A stretch of 64,000 bases of DNA from Martelella sp. NC20. Its GTDB lineage: Bacteria > Pseudomonadota > Alphaproteobacteria > Rhizobiales > Rhizobiaceae. A program made the translations under genes and the position numbers. The stretch is taken from contig NZ_CP054861.1 in assembly GCF_013459645.1 (NCBI RefSeq), positions 3,584,001 to 3,648,000 of the forward strand. Reading direction: 5' to 3'. Under the pieces are notes generated by a model, which was not told where the DNA came from, ran no database searches, and was given only the letters and a program-made list of their open reading frames with translations. Each line of letters opens with the position of its first letter. The stretch's first letter is position 1. Shown one piece after another: positions 31,616-42,155 of the stretch.

Positions 31616-32254
31616 ATGAAGTCTGTTCTCTGCTACGGCGATTCGCTGACATTCGGCCATGATCCGAGCGGTCAGGGCCGTCACGCGCATGAGGACCGCT
31701 GGCCGATGGTGCTGCAAAAGGCTCTGGGGGAGGGCGTCCATGTTCTCCCCGAGGCGCTTGGCGGCCGCACCACGGCCTTTGACGATCATACGGCGGCGGC
31801 GGACCGCAACGGCGCGCGGATATTGCCGACGCTGCTTGGCAGCCACACGCCGCTCGATCTGATCATCATCATGCTCGGCACCAACGATCTGAAGCCGTGG
31901 ACCGGGGGCGGCGCGTTTGCCGCGCGAAACGGCATGAAGCGCCTGATCGAGATCGTGCGTTCGCATCCCTATCCCTTCGACCATACGGCGCCGGACATTC
32001 TCGTGGTCTCGCCGCCACATGCCGTGCCGACCGCAAACGATACCGGCATGGGGTTTCTGCAGGGTCTCGTCGAACAGTCGCAGATGCTCTCGACCTTCTA
32101 CAGCGAGCTTGCCGACGAACTCGGCTGCGGTTTCTACGATGCCGCATCGGTCGCGAGCGCAAGCCCTGTGGACGGCGTCCATCTCGATGCCGGGAATACC
32201 CGGGCGATCGGCCGCGGCATCGAGCCGATCGTGCGAATGATGCTCGGACATTGA
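31616..32254 (+). CDS. SGNH/GDSL hydrolase
   Basis: A 212-residue esterase of the SGNH family. Block I CYGDSLTFGHDP holds the catalytic Ser; block III is IIIMLGTNDLKPW with Asn; block V is VDGVHLDAGNTRAIG with the Asp/His pair. Arylesterase-like enzymes of this length are frequent in rhizobia. It lies 10 bp after pdhC within the PDH region, as I recall in several rhizobia; substrate unknown. No signal peptide, so it should be cytosolic. Confidence 0.9.
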   Translation: MKSVLCYGDSLTFGHDPSGQGRHAHEDRWPMVLQKALGEGVHVLPEALGGRTTAFDDHTAAADRNGARILPTLLGSHTPLDLIIIMLGTNDLKPWTGGGAFAARNGMKRLIEIVRSHPYPFDHTAPDILVVSPPHAVPTANDTGMGFLQGLVEQSQMLSTFYSELADELGCGFYDAASVASASPVDGVHLDAGNTRAIGRGIEPIVRMMLGH

Positions 32255-32332
32255 ATTTTTTTTGATCAACATCAAGGAGTGAAGACGAAGCGCGGCTAGG
32301 CTGGGTATCAACGACAATCAGAGGAGATACCC

Positions 32333-32569
32333 ATGTCGAACACGCCGCACGAACTGGCCGAGGAATTCCCCGAATTCACCGCCCGAATTCACGAATTGAA
32401 GGTCGAGGATGCGCATTTTGCAAAGCTCTTCGACGAATATCACGATGTGAACCGCGCGATCCATCGCGCGGAGGAAAACATCGAACCGACCGATGACGCG
32501 CATATGGAAGAAATGCGCAAGCGCCGGATGGTTCTGAAGGACGAAATCTACGGGATGCTGAAACAATAG
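32333..32569 (+). CDS. YdcH-like DUF465 protein
   Basis: A 78-residue helical protein: EFTARIHELKVEDAHFAKLFDEYHDVNRAIHRAEENI, then RKRRMVLKDEIYGMLKQ. The match is to DUF465 (YdcH, usually 60-80 residues). Function unknown; it is a common small gene between pdhC and lpd. GGAGA precedes the ATG. The leader 32255-32332 is AT-rich with no assigned element. Confidence 0.9.
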   Translation: MSNTPHELAEEFPEFTARIHELKVEDAHFAKLFDEYHDVNRAIHRAEENIEPTDDAHMEEMRKRRMVLKDEIYGMLKQ

Positions 32570-32637
32570 CTGCGGCGGCATCCCTCAAGCGGGCCGGGCG
32601 GCTTTCGCCCGGCTCCCCTTAAAGGAGATGTACACCC

Positions 32638-34083
32638 GTGTCTGAGACCTACGATGTCCTCATCATCGGCGCCGGTCCCGGTGGCTATATCGCCGCCATC
32701 CGCGCCGCACAGCTTGGCCTGAAGACCGCCGTCGTCGAGCGCGAACACATGGCCGGCATCTGCTCCAACTGGGGCTGCATCCCGACCAAGGCGCTGCTCA
32801 GATCCGCGGAAGTCCTCGATCTCGCCCAGCACGCCAAGGAATACGGACTTTCGATCGAAGGCCAGGTCAAGGCCGACCTCGACGCCATCGTCAAGCGCTC
32901 GCGCGGCATTGCCGAGCGGATGAATGCCGGCGTCATCTATCTGATGAAGAAGAACAAGGTCGACATCATCTGGGGCGAGGCGACGCTGTCGAAGCCCGGC
33001 GAGGTGACCGTCTCCGAGGTAAAGAAGAAGATCGTTGAGCCGCAGGCGCCGACGCCGAAGGGCGCCAAGGGGCCAGGCGTCTATGCCGCAAAACATATAA
33101 TTGTCGCGACCGGCGCCCGTCCGCGCGCGCTTCCCGGCATAGAGCCGGACGGCAAGCTGATCTGGACCTATTTCGATGCGCTGAAGCCGGCGAAACTGCC
33201 GAAATCGCTGCTGGTGATGGGATCGGGCGCGATCGGCATCGAATTCGCGTCGTTCTACCGTTCGCTCGGCGTCGAGGTGACGGTGGTCGAGGTGATGAAG
33301 CAGGTGATGCCGGTCGAAGACAATGAAATCGCCCAGTTCGCCCAGAAACGGCTCGAAAAACGCGGCATCAAGATCATGCTGGAGGCCAAGGTCGCCAAGG
33401 TCGAGAAGGCGAGCGATTCGGTCACCGCCCATGTCGAGACCAGGGACGGCAAGGTCGAGAAGATCACCGCCGACCGGATGATCTCGGCCGTCGGCGTTCA
33501 GGGCAATATCGAGAATATCGGGCTGGAAAAGCTCGGCATCAAGACCGATCGCGGCTGCATTGTCATCGATGATTACTGCAAGACCAATGTCGAGGGCATC
33601 TATGCGATCGGCGATGTCGCCGGTCCGCCGATGCTCGCTCACAAGGCCGAGCATGAGGCTGTCATCTGCGTCGAAAAGATCGCGGGTGAGAAGAACGTCC
33701 ATCCGCTCGACAAGCGCAAGGTTCCCGGCTGCACCTACTGCAATCCGCAGGTCGCCTCCGTCGGCCTCACCGAGGCCAGGGCGAAAGAAGCCGGTCATGA
33801 CGTCCGCGTCGGCCGCTTCAGCTTCGCGGCCAATGGCAAGGCGGTCGCGCTCGGCGAGGATCAGGGCTTGGTCAAGACCGTGTTCGACAAGAAGACGGGC
33901 GAATTGCTCGGCGCCCATATGGTCGGCGCGGAAGTGACCGAACTGATCGAGGGATTCGTTGTCGCCATGAATCTGGAGACCACGGAGGAAGAGTTGATGC
34001 ATACGATCTTCCCGCATCCGACCCTTTCCGAAACGATGAAGGAAAGCGTGCTCGACGCATATGGCCGTGTACTTAATGCATGA
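32638..34083 (+). CDS. lpdA: dihydrolipoyl dehydrogenase, E3 of PDH
   Basis: Re-oxidises dihydrolipoamide with NAD+ via FAD and a disulphide. GTG start at 32638 after AAAGGAG; 481 residues. FAD site ILIGAGPGGYIAAIRAAQLG; redox pair CSNWGCIPTKALL; NAD site LLVMGSGAIGIEFASFYRSLG; FAD-binding segment IYAIGDVAGPPMLAHKAEHEA; and the C-terminal active-site His-Glu in IFPHPTLSETMKE. The long inserted region around KKKIVEPQAPTPKGAKGPG is the rhizobial type. It lies with the E1/E2 genes. Confidence 0.97.
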   Translation: MSETYDVLIIGAGPGGYIAAIRAAQLGLKTAVVEREHMAGICSNWGCIPTKALLRSAEVLDLAQHAKEYGLSIEGQVKADLDAIVKRSRGIAERMNAGVIYLMKKNKVDIIWGEATLSKPGEVTVSEVKKKIVEPQAPTPKGAKGPGVYAAKHIIVATGARPRALPGIEPDGKLIWTYFDALKPAKLPKSLLVMGSGAIGIEFASFYRSLGVEVTVVEVMKQVMPVEDNEIAQFAQKRLEKRGIKIMLEAKVAKVEKASDSVTAHVETRDGKVEKITADRMISAVGVQGNIENIGLEKLGIKTDRGCIVIDDYCKTNVEGIYAIGDVAGPPMLAHKAEHEAVICVEKIAGEKNVHPLDKRKVPGCTYCNPQVASVGLTEARAKEAGHDVRVGRFSFAANGKAVALGEDQGLVKTVFDKKTGELLGAHMVGAEVTELIEGFVVAMNLETTEEELMHTIFPHPTLSETMKESVLDAYGRVLNA

Positions 34084-34156
34084 TTCCTCTATGCTGGCGA
34101 CTGCGGGAACGAGAGGACCTGCGTTGACGTCTAGCAAAAAAAGGGAGACGCATTCT

Positions 34157-34408
34157 ATGGACGAACAAGGTGTAGGCTGGATTGCCGCCATCATCATCGG
34201 CGGTATCGCCGGATGGCTGGCCGAGAAGTTCATGAAGTCCGATCTGGGCATCCTCATGAACATCATCCTCGGCATTGTCGGCGCCATTGTAGCTAACGCG
34301 ATTCTGGGCGTATTCGGCATTGCCCTTGGCGGCTGGCTTGGCTATCTGATCGCCGGTTTCATCGGCGCGGTAATACTGATTTTTGTCGGACGTCTGATCC
34401 GGCGCTGA
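34157..34408 (+). CDS. GlsB/YeaQ/YmgE family stress membrane protein
   Basis: An 83-residue protein with three hydrophobic helices. The pattern GWIAAIIIGGIAGWLAEKFM and NIILGIVGAIVANAILG matches the GlsB/YeaQ/YmgE transglycosylase-associated family of small inner-membrane proteins, often stress-induced. ATG 34157 chosen because it follows GGGAGA and the upstream residues are not family-like. It lies between lpd and lipA. Confidence 0.9.
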   Translation: MDEQGVGWIAAIIIGGIAGWLAEKFMKSDLGILMNIILGIVGAIVANAILGVFGIALGGWLGYLIAGFIGAVILIFVGRLIRR

Positions 34409-34556
34409 AGCAATTCGCAGTCAGGCGGGATCGTCTGGCGCCCGCGAAAATGCGACGAGAAAAGGATGGATCGGATCTGCGAAAGGCGGATCCGATCCGG
34501 TAAGAAAACGAAGCCGACCGGGCCGGTGAGGCCCGGCGGCGCGCAAGGATGAGTTG

Positions 34557-35531
34557 ATGGTTACGCTTCTCGACATGACCGGCGACGCACCGAAGCGGGT
34601 GCGCCATCCCGAAAAGGCCCACAAGCCCGATACCGAAGTGCTGCGCAAGCCGGACTGGATCCGCGTCAAGGCGCCGGTTTCGCGCGGTTATCAGGAAACC
34701 CGCGGCATCGTGAAGGACAACAAGCTGGTCACGGTCTGCGAGGAGGCCGGTTGTCCGAATATCGGCGAGTGCTGGGAAAAGAAGCATGCCTCGTTCATGA
34801 TCATGGGTGAGATCTGCACCCGCGCCTGCGCCTTCTGCAACGTGTCGACCGGAAAACCGGGCGCGCTCGATCCGAACGAGCCGGAAAATATCGGCAAGGC
34901 CGTCAGCCAGATGGGGCTGATGCATGTCGTCATCACCTCCGTCGACCGCGACGATCTGGCCGATGGCGGCGCGGAGCATTTCGAGAAGGTGATCCACGCC
35001 ATTCGCGCGGCTTCGCCCGCAACCACGATCGAGGTGCTGACGCCCGATTTCCTGCGCAAGCCCGGCGCGCTGGAGCGCGTGGTGGCCGCAAGGCCCGATG
35101 TCTTCAACCATAATCTCGAAACCGTGCCATCGAAATATCTGACGGTGCGCCCCGGCGCGCGCTATTTCCATTCGATCCGGCTTTTGCAGCGGGTCAAGGA
35201 ACTTGATCCGAACATGTTCACCAAGTCCGGCATCATGGTCGGCTTTGGCGAGGAGCGCAACGAAGTGCTCCAGCTCATGGATGACCTCAGGACCGCCGAC
35301 GTCGATTTCCTGACCATCGGCCAGTACCTGCAGCCGACCCGCAAGCATCACCGCGTGGTGAATTTCGTCACCCCCGACGAGTTCAAGTCCTACGAGACGG
35401 TCGCCTATACCAAGGGCTTCCTGATGGTGTCGGCAAGCCCGCTGACGCGCTCGTCCCATCACGCCGGCGAGGACTTCGCCCGTCTTCGCGAAAATCGTGC
35501 AAAGAAGCTTGCCATGGTCGCGGCGGAGTAA
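34557..35531 (+). CDS. lipA: lipoyl synthase LipA
   Basis: Radical-SAM enzyme that inserts two sulphurs into octanoyl groups to form lipoate. 324 residues. Auxiliary cluster [13 protein letters not shown] (Cys-x4-Cys-x5-Cys) and the radical SAM triad [13 protein letters not shown]; further [20 protein letters not shown] and the C-terminal serine motif [11 protein letters not shown]. Start at ATG 34557. It lies with PDH genes whose lipoyl domains it modifies; lipB is at 42.2-42.9 kb. Confidence 0.97.
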   Translation: MVTLLDMTGDAPKRVRHPEKAHKPDTEVLRKPDWIRVKAPVSRGYQETRGIVKDNKLVTVCEEAGCPNIGECWEKKHASFMIMGEICTRACAFCNVSTGKPGALDPNEPENIGKAVSQMGLMHVVITSVDRDDLADGGAEHFEKVIHAIRAASPATTIEVLTPDFLRKPGALERVVAARPDVFNHNLETVPSKYLTVRPGARYFHSIRLLQRVKELDPNMFTKSGIMVGFGEERNEVLQLMDDLRTADVDFLTIGQYLQPTRKHHRVVNFVTPDEFKSYETVAYTKGFLMVSASPLTRSSHHAGEDFARLRENRAKKLAMVAAE

Positions 35532-35574
35532 CCCGGGCTTTCATCCTTCCCTTCGGCAATAATGGAGAGGGTCT

Positions 35575-35964
35575 TTGCCAATCTTCCTGCAACACGCACT
35601 TATCGTCGCCGCCGGCGGCGCGCTAGGCTCCGTCGGGCGTCATTTCGTCGGCGTTGTGGCAACGCGCATGGGGGCGGTCAATTTCCCCTGGGGGACGCTT
35701 GCCGTCAATATCATCGGTTCGCTGCTCATCGGATTGCTGGTGGAAGCAGTGGCGCGGGTTCTGAACGAGTCCGCCGAGGCGCGGATGTTCATCGTGATCG
35801 GCTTTCTGGGCGGCTTTACCACCTTCTCGTCGTTCTCGCTCGACGCCATGAACATGATCGAGCGCGGCGACGTCGTTCCGGCCGTTGCCTATGTCATCGG
35901 CAGCGTGGTGGTGGCGCTTGGGGCGGTCTGGGCGGGGCTTGCTATCGGACGGATGATATTTTAG
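35575..35964 (+). CDS. crcB: fluoride ion channel CrcB/FluC
   Basis: Exports fluoride through a dual-topology dimer. 129 residues with four predicted helices, TTG start at 35575 with GGAGAGG. Motifs: GGALGSVGRHF, NIIGSLLIG (channel Asn) and GFLGGFTTFSSFSLDAM (conserved Phe/Thr). No fluoride riboswitch was seen upstream. It lies between lipA and an rluC-like gene. Confidence 0.92.
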   Translation: MPIFLQHALIVAAGGALGSVGRHFVGVVATRMGAVNFPWGTLAVNIIGSLLIGLLVEAVARVLNESAEARMFIVIGFLGGFTTFSSFSLDAMNMIERGDVVPAVAYVIGSVVVALGAVWAGLAIGRMIF

Positions 35965-36026
35965 CCCGTTTCAATCCGGTCGTTCATGCGATAGAAGCCG
36001 TTGCTTGAGAACAAGGGTCGTATCGA

Positions 36027-37016
36027 ATGGCAGGCATTGAACATATCAAGGTGGATCACGACGAGGCGGGCATGCGGCTCGACCGGTGGTTCAAGCAGCA
36101 TTATCCGGGCCTCGGCTTCGGCGCGCTGCAAAAGCTCCTGCGCTCCGGCCAGATACGCGTCGATGGCGGCCGGGTGAAAAGCGATACGCGGGTCGAGCCC
36201 GGTCAGACCGTGCGCGTGCCGCCGATGAATGTCGACCCCAGGAAATCCGGCCCGATACCGGGCAGGGATCTGAAGCATTCACCGGATGGCGAACTGCTGT
36301 CGCGCATGCTGCTGCATGAGGACGAGCGGATATTCGTGCTCAACAAGCCCGCCGGCCTCGCCGTGCAGGGCGGTTCCGGGGTCGTGCGCCATATCGACAA
36401 GATGCTGGAAGCCTGGACCAACAAGAAGGGCGAGAAGCCGCGTCTCGTGCACCGCCTCGATCGTGATACTTCCGGCGTTCTGGTGATCGCCCGCTCGCGC
36501 CGCGCCGCGCAGTCGCTGACGGAGGCCTTTCGCCACCGCACCACCAAGAAGACCTACTGGTCGCTGGTCAAGGGCGTGCCCCGCCAGCGCGAGGACAAGA
36601 TATCGACCTGGCTGGTCAAGGAACAGACGCCCGATGGCGACCGGATGCGGATCGCAAAGCACGGCGAAGCGGACGCCGACCACGCGGTTTCCTATTACCG
36701 GGTTGTCGACACTGCCGCCAACACGCTGGCCTGGCTGGAAATGGAGCCCTATACCGGACGCACCCATCAGTTGCGCGTTCACGCCCACCATATCGGACAC
36801 CCGATCATCGGCGATCCGAAATATTTCGATGACGATCCCAACTGGGAATTTCCGGGCGGCGTCCAGAAGCGGCTGCACCTCCATGCCCGCCACATCGATG
36901 TTCCCCATCCCGATGGCGGACGCCTGCGGGTAACCGCGCCGCTGCCGGCGCATATGGTGCAAAGCTGGAACCTGCTCGGCTTCGACGCCGACCGTGTGGA
37001 TCTCGACAAGGAATGA
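36027..37016 (+). CDS. rluC: RluC/RluD-type 23S rRNA pseudouridine synthase
   Basis: 329 residues. N-terminal S4-like RNA-binding domain (GMRLDRWFKQHYPGLGFGALQKLLRSGQI), then the pseudouridine synthase domain with the catalytic Asp in RLDRDTSGVLVIARS, KTYWSLVKGVP, and TGRTHQLRVHAHHIGHPI. Isomerises uridines to pseudouridine in 23S rRNA; the exact positions (RluC-like) cannot be set from sequence. It overlaps nothing and is 1 bp from the HAD gene. Confidence 0.93.
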   Translation: MAGIEHIKVDHDEAGMRLDRWFKQHYPGLGFGALQKLLRSGQIRVDGGRVKSDTRVEPGQTVRVPPMNVDPRKSGPIPGRDLKHSPDGELLSRMLLHEDERIFVLNKPAGLAVQGGSGVVRHIDKMLEAWTNKKGEKPRLVHRLDRDTSGVLVIARSRRAAQSLTEAFRHRTTKKTYWSLVKGVPRQREDKISTWLVKEQTPDGDRMRIAKHGEADADHAVSYYRVVDTAANTLAWLEMEPYTGRTHQLRVHAHHIGHPIIGDPKYFDDDPNWEFPGGVQKRLHLHARHIDVPHPDGGRLRVTAPLPAHMVQSWNLLGFDADRVDLDKE

Positions 37017-37017
37017 C

Positions 37018-37683
37018 ATGAGACTTGTATTGTTCGATTGCGATGGCACGCTGGTGGATACGATCGCCATCATTCAGGAATCGATGGCGCGCACCTTCAC
37101 CCGTTACGGGTACCCGGTCCCGGCCATCGAGAAGACCCGCGCGACTGTCGGACTGACGCTCGACGTTTCGATTTCGCTGTTGCTCGGTCGTGAGGCGATC
37201 GATGACGAATGCCGCGAGATGATGGCCTATTACCGCTCGCTGTTCGCCGACGTGCGCGCCGATCCTGCCATGCAGGAGCGGCTGTTCGAGGGGATCGCGC
37301 CGATGCTGGAGCACCTTTTCCTGCAGGACGGTATCCTGATCGGGGCGGTGACCGGAAAGTCGCGGCGCGGGCTCGATCACATGCTCGATCTTCATGGCTA
37401 TGCCCGCAAATTCGTGGTCTCGCGCACCGCCGATGACTGCCCGTCCAAGCCGCATCCGGCGATGGTGCTGGAATGCTGCGTCGAGACCGGCGTCGATCCG
37501 GCCGAAACCTTGGTGATCGGCGATTCCGTCTACGACATGCAGATGTCCCGCTCCGCAGGCGCCGATGCGATCGGCGTGTCGTGGGGCTATGGCGCAACTG
37601 CCGACCTTACGACCGCGGGCGCCTCCGCGATCGCGGAAAACCCCGAGGATATCCTGAAACTCGTGTTGAAGACCGTCCAATGA
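37018..37683 (+). CDS. HAD-IA hydrolase (phosphoglycolate phosphatase-like)
   Basis: 221-residue HAD hydrolase: motif I LFDCDGTLVDT, motif II GAVTGKSRRGLDHML with Thr, motif III Lys in CPSKPHP, and motif IV VIGDSVYDMQMSRSAGADAIGV. Residues 20-90 form the cap. Likely a sugar or nucleotide phosphatase similar to Gph or PhnX-like enzymes; substrate unknown. It starts 1 bp after rluC and its stop overlaps atp12 (ATGA), giving an rluC-HAD-atp12 operon. Confidence 0.93.
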   Translation: MRLVLFDCDGTLVDTIAIIQESMARTFTRYGYPVPAIEKTRATVGLTLDVSISLLLGREAIDDECREMMAYYRSLFADVRADPAMQERLFEGIAPMLEHLFLQDGILIGAVTGKSRRGLDHMLDLHGYARKFVVSRTADDCPSKPHPAMVLECCVETGVDPAETLVIGDSVYDMQMSRSAGADAIGVSWGYGATADLTTAGASAIAENPEDILKLVLKTVQ

Positions 37684-38429
37684 CCGAGACCGATCCGATC
37701 CGCCGCTCGCAGGAACTGATGCGCGCCGAACTGCCGAAAAAATTCTATCAGAACGCCACCGTTGCACAGGATGGCGAGGGGGTTGCGGTCAAGCTCGATG
37801 GCCGCGGCGTCAAGACGCCCGGACGCAAACCGCTGGTCCTGCCCACGGCGGCCGCCGCCGAGATGGTGCGCGCCGAATGGCAGGCGCAGGAGAAGGTCAT
37901 CGATCCGGCGAAAATGCCGGTCACCCGGCTTGCCAACACCGTGATCGACGGCGTGACACAGAATGCCGATGCCGTGTTCGAGGAAATCATCGCCCATGCC
38001 GGCAACGACATGCTGTTTTATCGCGCCGAGAGCCCCGAAGAACTCGTTGCGCGGCAGGCCGCGCGCTGGGACCCGGTTCTCGACTGGGCGGCGGAGGAAT
38101 TCGGTGCGCGTTTCGTGCTCGTGGAAGGGATTATGTTTTCCGAGCAACCGTCTGAGAGCATTACTGCTTTCATGGTTGAGTTAGACCGGCATCGCCCCCC
38201 CTTCGCGCTCGGAAGCCTGCACGTCATGACCACGCTTACCGGCTCTGCGCTGGCGACGCTCGCGCTCGCGCGCGGCCGGCTGACGCTTGACGAGGCCTGG
38301 GCGCTTGCCAATCTGGAAGAAGACTGGACCATCGAGCATTGGGGCGAGGACGCAGAAGCCGCCGCCCGGCGCGCGAAGCGGTTCGAGGACATGAAGGCCG
38401 CGCACGACCTGTTTATGGCGCTGGGGTAG
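37680..38429 (+). CDS. ATP12 family F1-ATPase assembly chaperone
   Basis: A 249-residue protein of the ATP12 family, which in mitochondria binds the F1 alpha subunit for assembly; alphaproteobacterial members are known. Features: FYQNATVAQDGEGVAVKLDGRGVKTPGRKPL, MPVTRLANTVIDGV, DMLFYRAESPEELVARQ and the tail TIEHWGEDAEAAARRAKRF. It overlaps the HAD gene by four bases. The second copy of the palindromic repeat is about 50 bp downstream. Confidence 0.9.
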   Translation: MTETDPIRRSQELMRAELPKKFYQNATVAQDGEGVAVKLDGRGVKTPGRKPLVLPTAAAAEMVRAEWQAQEKVIDPAKMPVTRLANTVIDGVTQNADAVFEEIIAHAGNDMLFYRAESPEELVARQAARWDPVLDWAAEEFGARFVLVEGIMFSEQPSESITAFMVELDRHRPPFALGSLHVMTTLTGSALATLALARGRLTLDEAWALANLEEDWTIEHWGEDAEAAARRAKRFEDMKAAHDLFMALG

Positions 38430-38477
38430 CGATGGGACAGCTCTGTGGTGGTACGCAGCGTCTCAACCCGCCCCCAT

Positions 38478-38615
38478 AATCTCTCCCCTTGAGGGAGAGA
38501 TGCCCCGACAGGGGCAGAGAGGGGTGAACCCTTTCCGAGAGCACGGAGCTCGCGGCTTATGCCCTTTACCCCTCTCTGTCGCTTTCGCGACATCTCCCCC
38601 TCAAGGGGGGAGATT
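38478..38615. repeat. 138-bp palindromic intergenic repeat, copy 2
   Basis: Same length and layout as 26931-27068. Left arm carries a compensated change (ATCTCTCCC pairing with GGGAGAGAT). The inner arms and the TCGCTTTCGCGA segment are unchanged. It lies between convergent atp12 and fghA. Confidence 0.85.
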
Positions 38616-38681
38616 GATGGCGGCAAGGCCCCAGTACACATCGGGGCCAGATGCCCGGCCCACGGTTTCAGCGGTTCCCTG

Positions 38682-39512
38682 TCACACCCGTTCGCCATGC
38701 CAGCGCAAATGATCGTCCATGAAGGTCGAGATGAAGTAGTAGGAGTGGTCGTAGCGCTCGTGCATTCTGAGGGTAAGGTCGATATCGGTGCCCTTGACCG
38801 CGTCCTCGAACAGCCACGGCTTCAGCCCGTCCTCCAGAAAATTGTCGGCCTTGCCCTGGTCGATCAGGAATGCCGGAAAGCGGGCGCCGTCCTCCACCAG
38901 CGCGCAGGCATCGTGCTTGCGCCACACGGTCTGGTCCGGCCCCAGATATTTCGTGAACGCGCCCTGCGCCCAGGCCGATGTCGATGGCGAGACGATCGGC
39001 GCGAAGGCGGAGCAGCTCCTGTAGCGCCCGGGATTTTTAAGCGCCAGCGTCATCGCGCCATGGCCGCCCATGGAATGGCCGAAAATGCCCTGGCGATCCA
39101 TATCGACCCGGAAACTCTTCGCGATCAACGCCGGCAGTTCCCCGGTGATGTAGCTTTCCATCTGATAGTTTCTTGACCACGGCTCCTCGGTGGCGTCGAC
39201 ATAGAAGCCTGCGCCCTTGCCGATCTGCCAGTCCGTCAGCGCGTCGGGGACATCCGCCCCGCGCGGGCTGGTGTCCGGGCAGACGATGATCAGGCCGAGT
39301 TCGGCGGCCATGCGCCGGTACTCGCCCTTTTCCATGACATTGGCATGGGTGCAGGTAAGGCCGGAGAGGTACCACAGCACAGGGCAGGGCCGTTCGACGG
39401 CCTGGGGCGGCAGGAAGACGGCGAAGGTCATCTCCGTGCCGCAGACCTCGGATTCGTGCGAGAAGACGCCCTGCATGCCGCCAAAGGCGGCGTTTTCGGA
39501 AATAATGTTCAT
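38682..39512 (-). CDS. fghA: S-formylglutathione hydrolase
   Basis: Hydrolyses S-formylglutathione to formate and glutathione. 276 residues, esterase D family. Nucleophile elbow FGHSMGGHGAMTLAL (Ser), catalytic Asp in IDQGKADNFLE, and His in YDHSYYFISTFM. Also LSGLTCTHANVMEKGEY near the start, typical of the family. It lies in the formaldehyde oxidation cluster with the hydroxymethyl-glutathione dehydrogenase two genes upstream. Confidence 0.96.
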   Translation of the reverse strand: MNIISENAAFGGMQGVFSHESEVCGTEMTFAVFLPPQAVERPCPVLWYLSGLTCTHANVMEKGEYRRMAAELGLIIVCPDTSPRGADVPDALTDWQIGKGAGFYVDATEEPWSRNYQMESYITGELPALIAKSFRVDMDRQGIFGHSMGGHGAMTLALKNPGRYRSCSAFAPIVSPSTSAWAQGAFTKYLGPDQTVWRKHDACALVEDGARFPAFLIDQGKADNFLEDGLKPWLFEDAVKGTDIDLTLRMHERYDHSYYFISTFMDDHLRWHGERV

Positions 39513-39529
39513 TGCGATTCCTTCGTCAT

Positions 39530-39988
39530 TCAATCGGCGGGTTTTGTCACTGATTTCGCCTTGCGGCACAGCTGCTCCATGGTCTGCAGAAAGGCCGATC
39601 GGTCGCGGGGCGAGAACGGGGCGTTATAGCCCTTGCTCTCGCCGCTCTCGCGCAGATGCTGGCCGAGATCGCGCATGGCGCGGGCCATGCCGATATTGCC
39701 CTCGTCGAAAACCCGGCCGGTCGGACCTGTGACAAGCGCGCCGCCGAGAACGCAGCGCTCGGCAAGCGGAACATCGGCCGTTATCACGATATCGCCGAGG
39801 CCGGCCCGCTCGGCGATCCAGTCATCGGCGGCATCAAACGCGCCGGAGACGATGACATTGGTGATCATCGGATCGCGCGACGGGCGAAGGCCGGTATTGG
39901 CGACCAGGGTGACCGGCAGGCCGTGGCGCTCGGCCACCTTGATGATCTCCGGTTTCACCGGACAGGCATCGGCATCGACATAGATCAT
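39530..39988 (-). CDS. YaiI/YqxD family protein (DUF188)
   Basis: 152 residues, single domain: IYVDADACPVKPEI at the start (a PIN-like Asp motif), VANTGLRPSRDP, ITADVPLAERCVLGG, and the basic end. The family has a predicted PIN-like nuclease fold but no tested role. It overlaps the GNAT gene by four bases and lies 17 bp before fghA, so it seems to ride in the formaldehyde operon. Confidence 0.9.
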   Translation of the reverse strand: MIYVDADACPVKPEIIKVAERHGLPVTLVANTGLRPSRDPMITNVIVSGAFDAADDWIAERAGLGDIVITADVPLAERCVLGGALVTGPTGRVFDEGNIGMARAMRDLGQHLRESGESKGYNAPFSPRDRSAFLQTMEQLCRKAKSVTKPAD

Positions 39989-40448
39989 GAGGCGATGCTT
40001 TCGGCGGCGCGGACCATGTCCACATGCGGAATGCCGTCTTCGAGATATTCCGCCGACGTCACGCTGAAGCCGAGACTGCCATAGAAGCGCTGGAGATGCG
40101 CCTGTGCGGAAATCGCGATATCGGCGCTGGGCGAGAGCTTGCCGCAGGCGGCAATCGCCTCCCGCATCACGCGCTCGCCAAGCCGCCGGCCGCGAAAGCC
40201 GGGAGCGACCACGACACGGCCGATGCGGGCTTCAGGCGCGGTTTCGCCGGCCGCGAAAATGCGGGCATAGGCGGCAAGCCGGCCCTCGTCCAGAAGGCGC
40301 AGATGCAGCGCCTGCGGATCCTTGCCGTCGAGTTCGGGATAGGGGCAGGCCTGCTCGACCACGAATACCTCGATCCGCAGCCTGAAGACGTCATGCAACT
40401 CGCCCGCCGTCAGCGCGTCGAGGCGGGCGATATCGACGGTAAATGTCA

Positions 40449-40449
<1 letters not shown>
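39985..40449 (-). CDS. GNAT acetyltransferase (ElaA-like)
   Basis: 154 residues from ATG 40449, with EVFVVEQACPYPELDGKD and the acetyl-CoA loop VVAPGFRGRRLGERVM, then AQAHLQRFYGSLGFSVTS. The order and length match ElaA-type GNAT proteins (about 150 residues); acceptor substrate unknown. Its ATG overlaps the frmA stop codon by one base (TGATG), which suggests translational coupling. Confidence 0.88.
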
Positions 40450-41576
<1,127 letters not shown>

Positions 41577-41766
41577 CGGTGCTACTCCCGCATCGTATTG
41601 TTTTCCGGTGGAGTTTCGCATGCGCGCTCCATCATCGGCAAGTATGCAAGCGACCAATTTAAGTGGATTTGCGGAAAGCTTCCGGTTTGGCTGGCGATTT
41701 TGGCCAGGATTGTCTATGAAGGGGGAAGACTGGGCGAACCGGCGATGTTCACGGGAAGGAAGCGCG

Positions 41767-42150
41767 ATGGACGAGGAATTCTACGCCGACGACACGCTGG
41801 GCGGCCGCCTGCTTGCCGCCCGCGAAAGCGCCGGCCTCAGCCTCGACGCCGCGGCCGAGCGGCTCGGCGTCACGCCCTTGACGCTCAGGAACTGGGAATG
41901 CGATCGCTGCGAACCCACCGTCGAACGTCTGGTGCGGATGGCCGATATTCTCGGCGTGCGGCCGTTCTGGCTGATTTCCGGCGACTGGGAACAGGACTGC
42001 GCCGAAACCGAGCGTAATCTCACCGACATGGTGATGGGGATCAACCGGGTCGGCAAAACCTGCCGCCGCGGCTCCGACAGTGATGCCGGAGGCGCTGTAT
42101 CGCTCACCCGCGCGGTTGCTCTCGCGGCCGGCAACAGGACGTTGCAGTAG
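41767..42150 (+). CDS. XRE-family HTH regulator
   Basis: 127 residues with GGAAGG before ATG 41767. HTH at 12-66: [40 protein letters not shown], then [21 protein letters not shown]. The C-terminal half is a short unassigned tail. Its target is unknown; it is divergent from frmA by 190 bp, and regulation of the formaldehyde genes is possible but unproven. Confidence 0.85.
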   Translation: MDEEFYADDTLGGRLLAARESAGLSLDAAAERLGVTPLTLRNWECDRCEPTVERLVRMADILGVRPFWLISGDWEQDCAETERNLTDMVMGINRVGKTCRRGSDSDAGGAVSLTRAVALAAGNRTLQ

Positions 42151-42155
42151 CGGCT

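Noticed and set aside
35532..35574. Fluoride riboswitch before crcB
   Set aside because: Only 43 bp lie between lipA and crcB and no crcB-motif pseudoknot pattern is visible.
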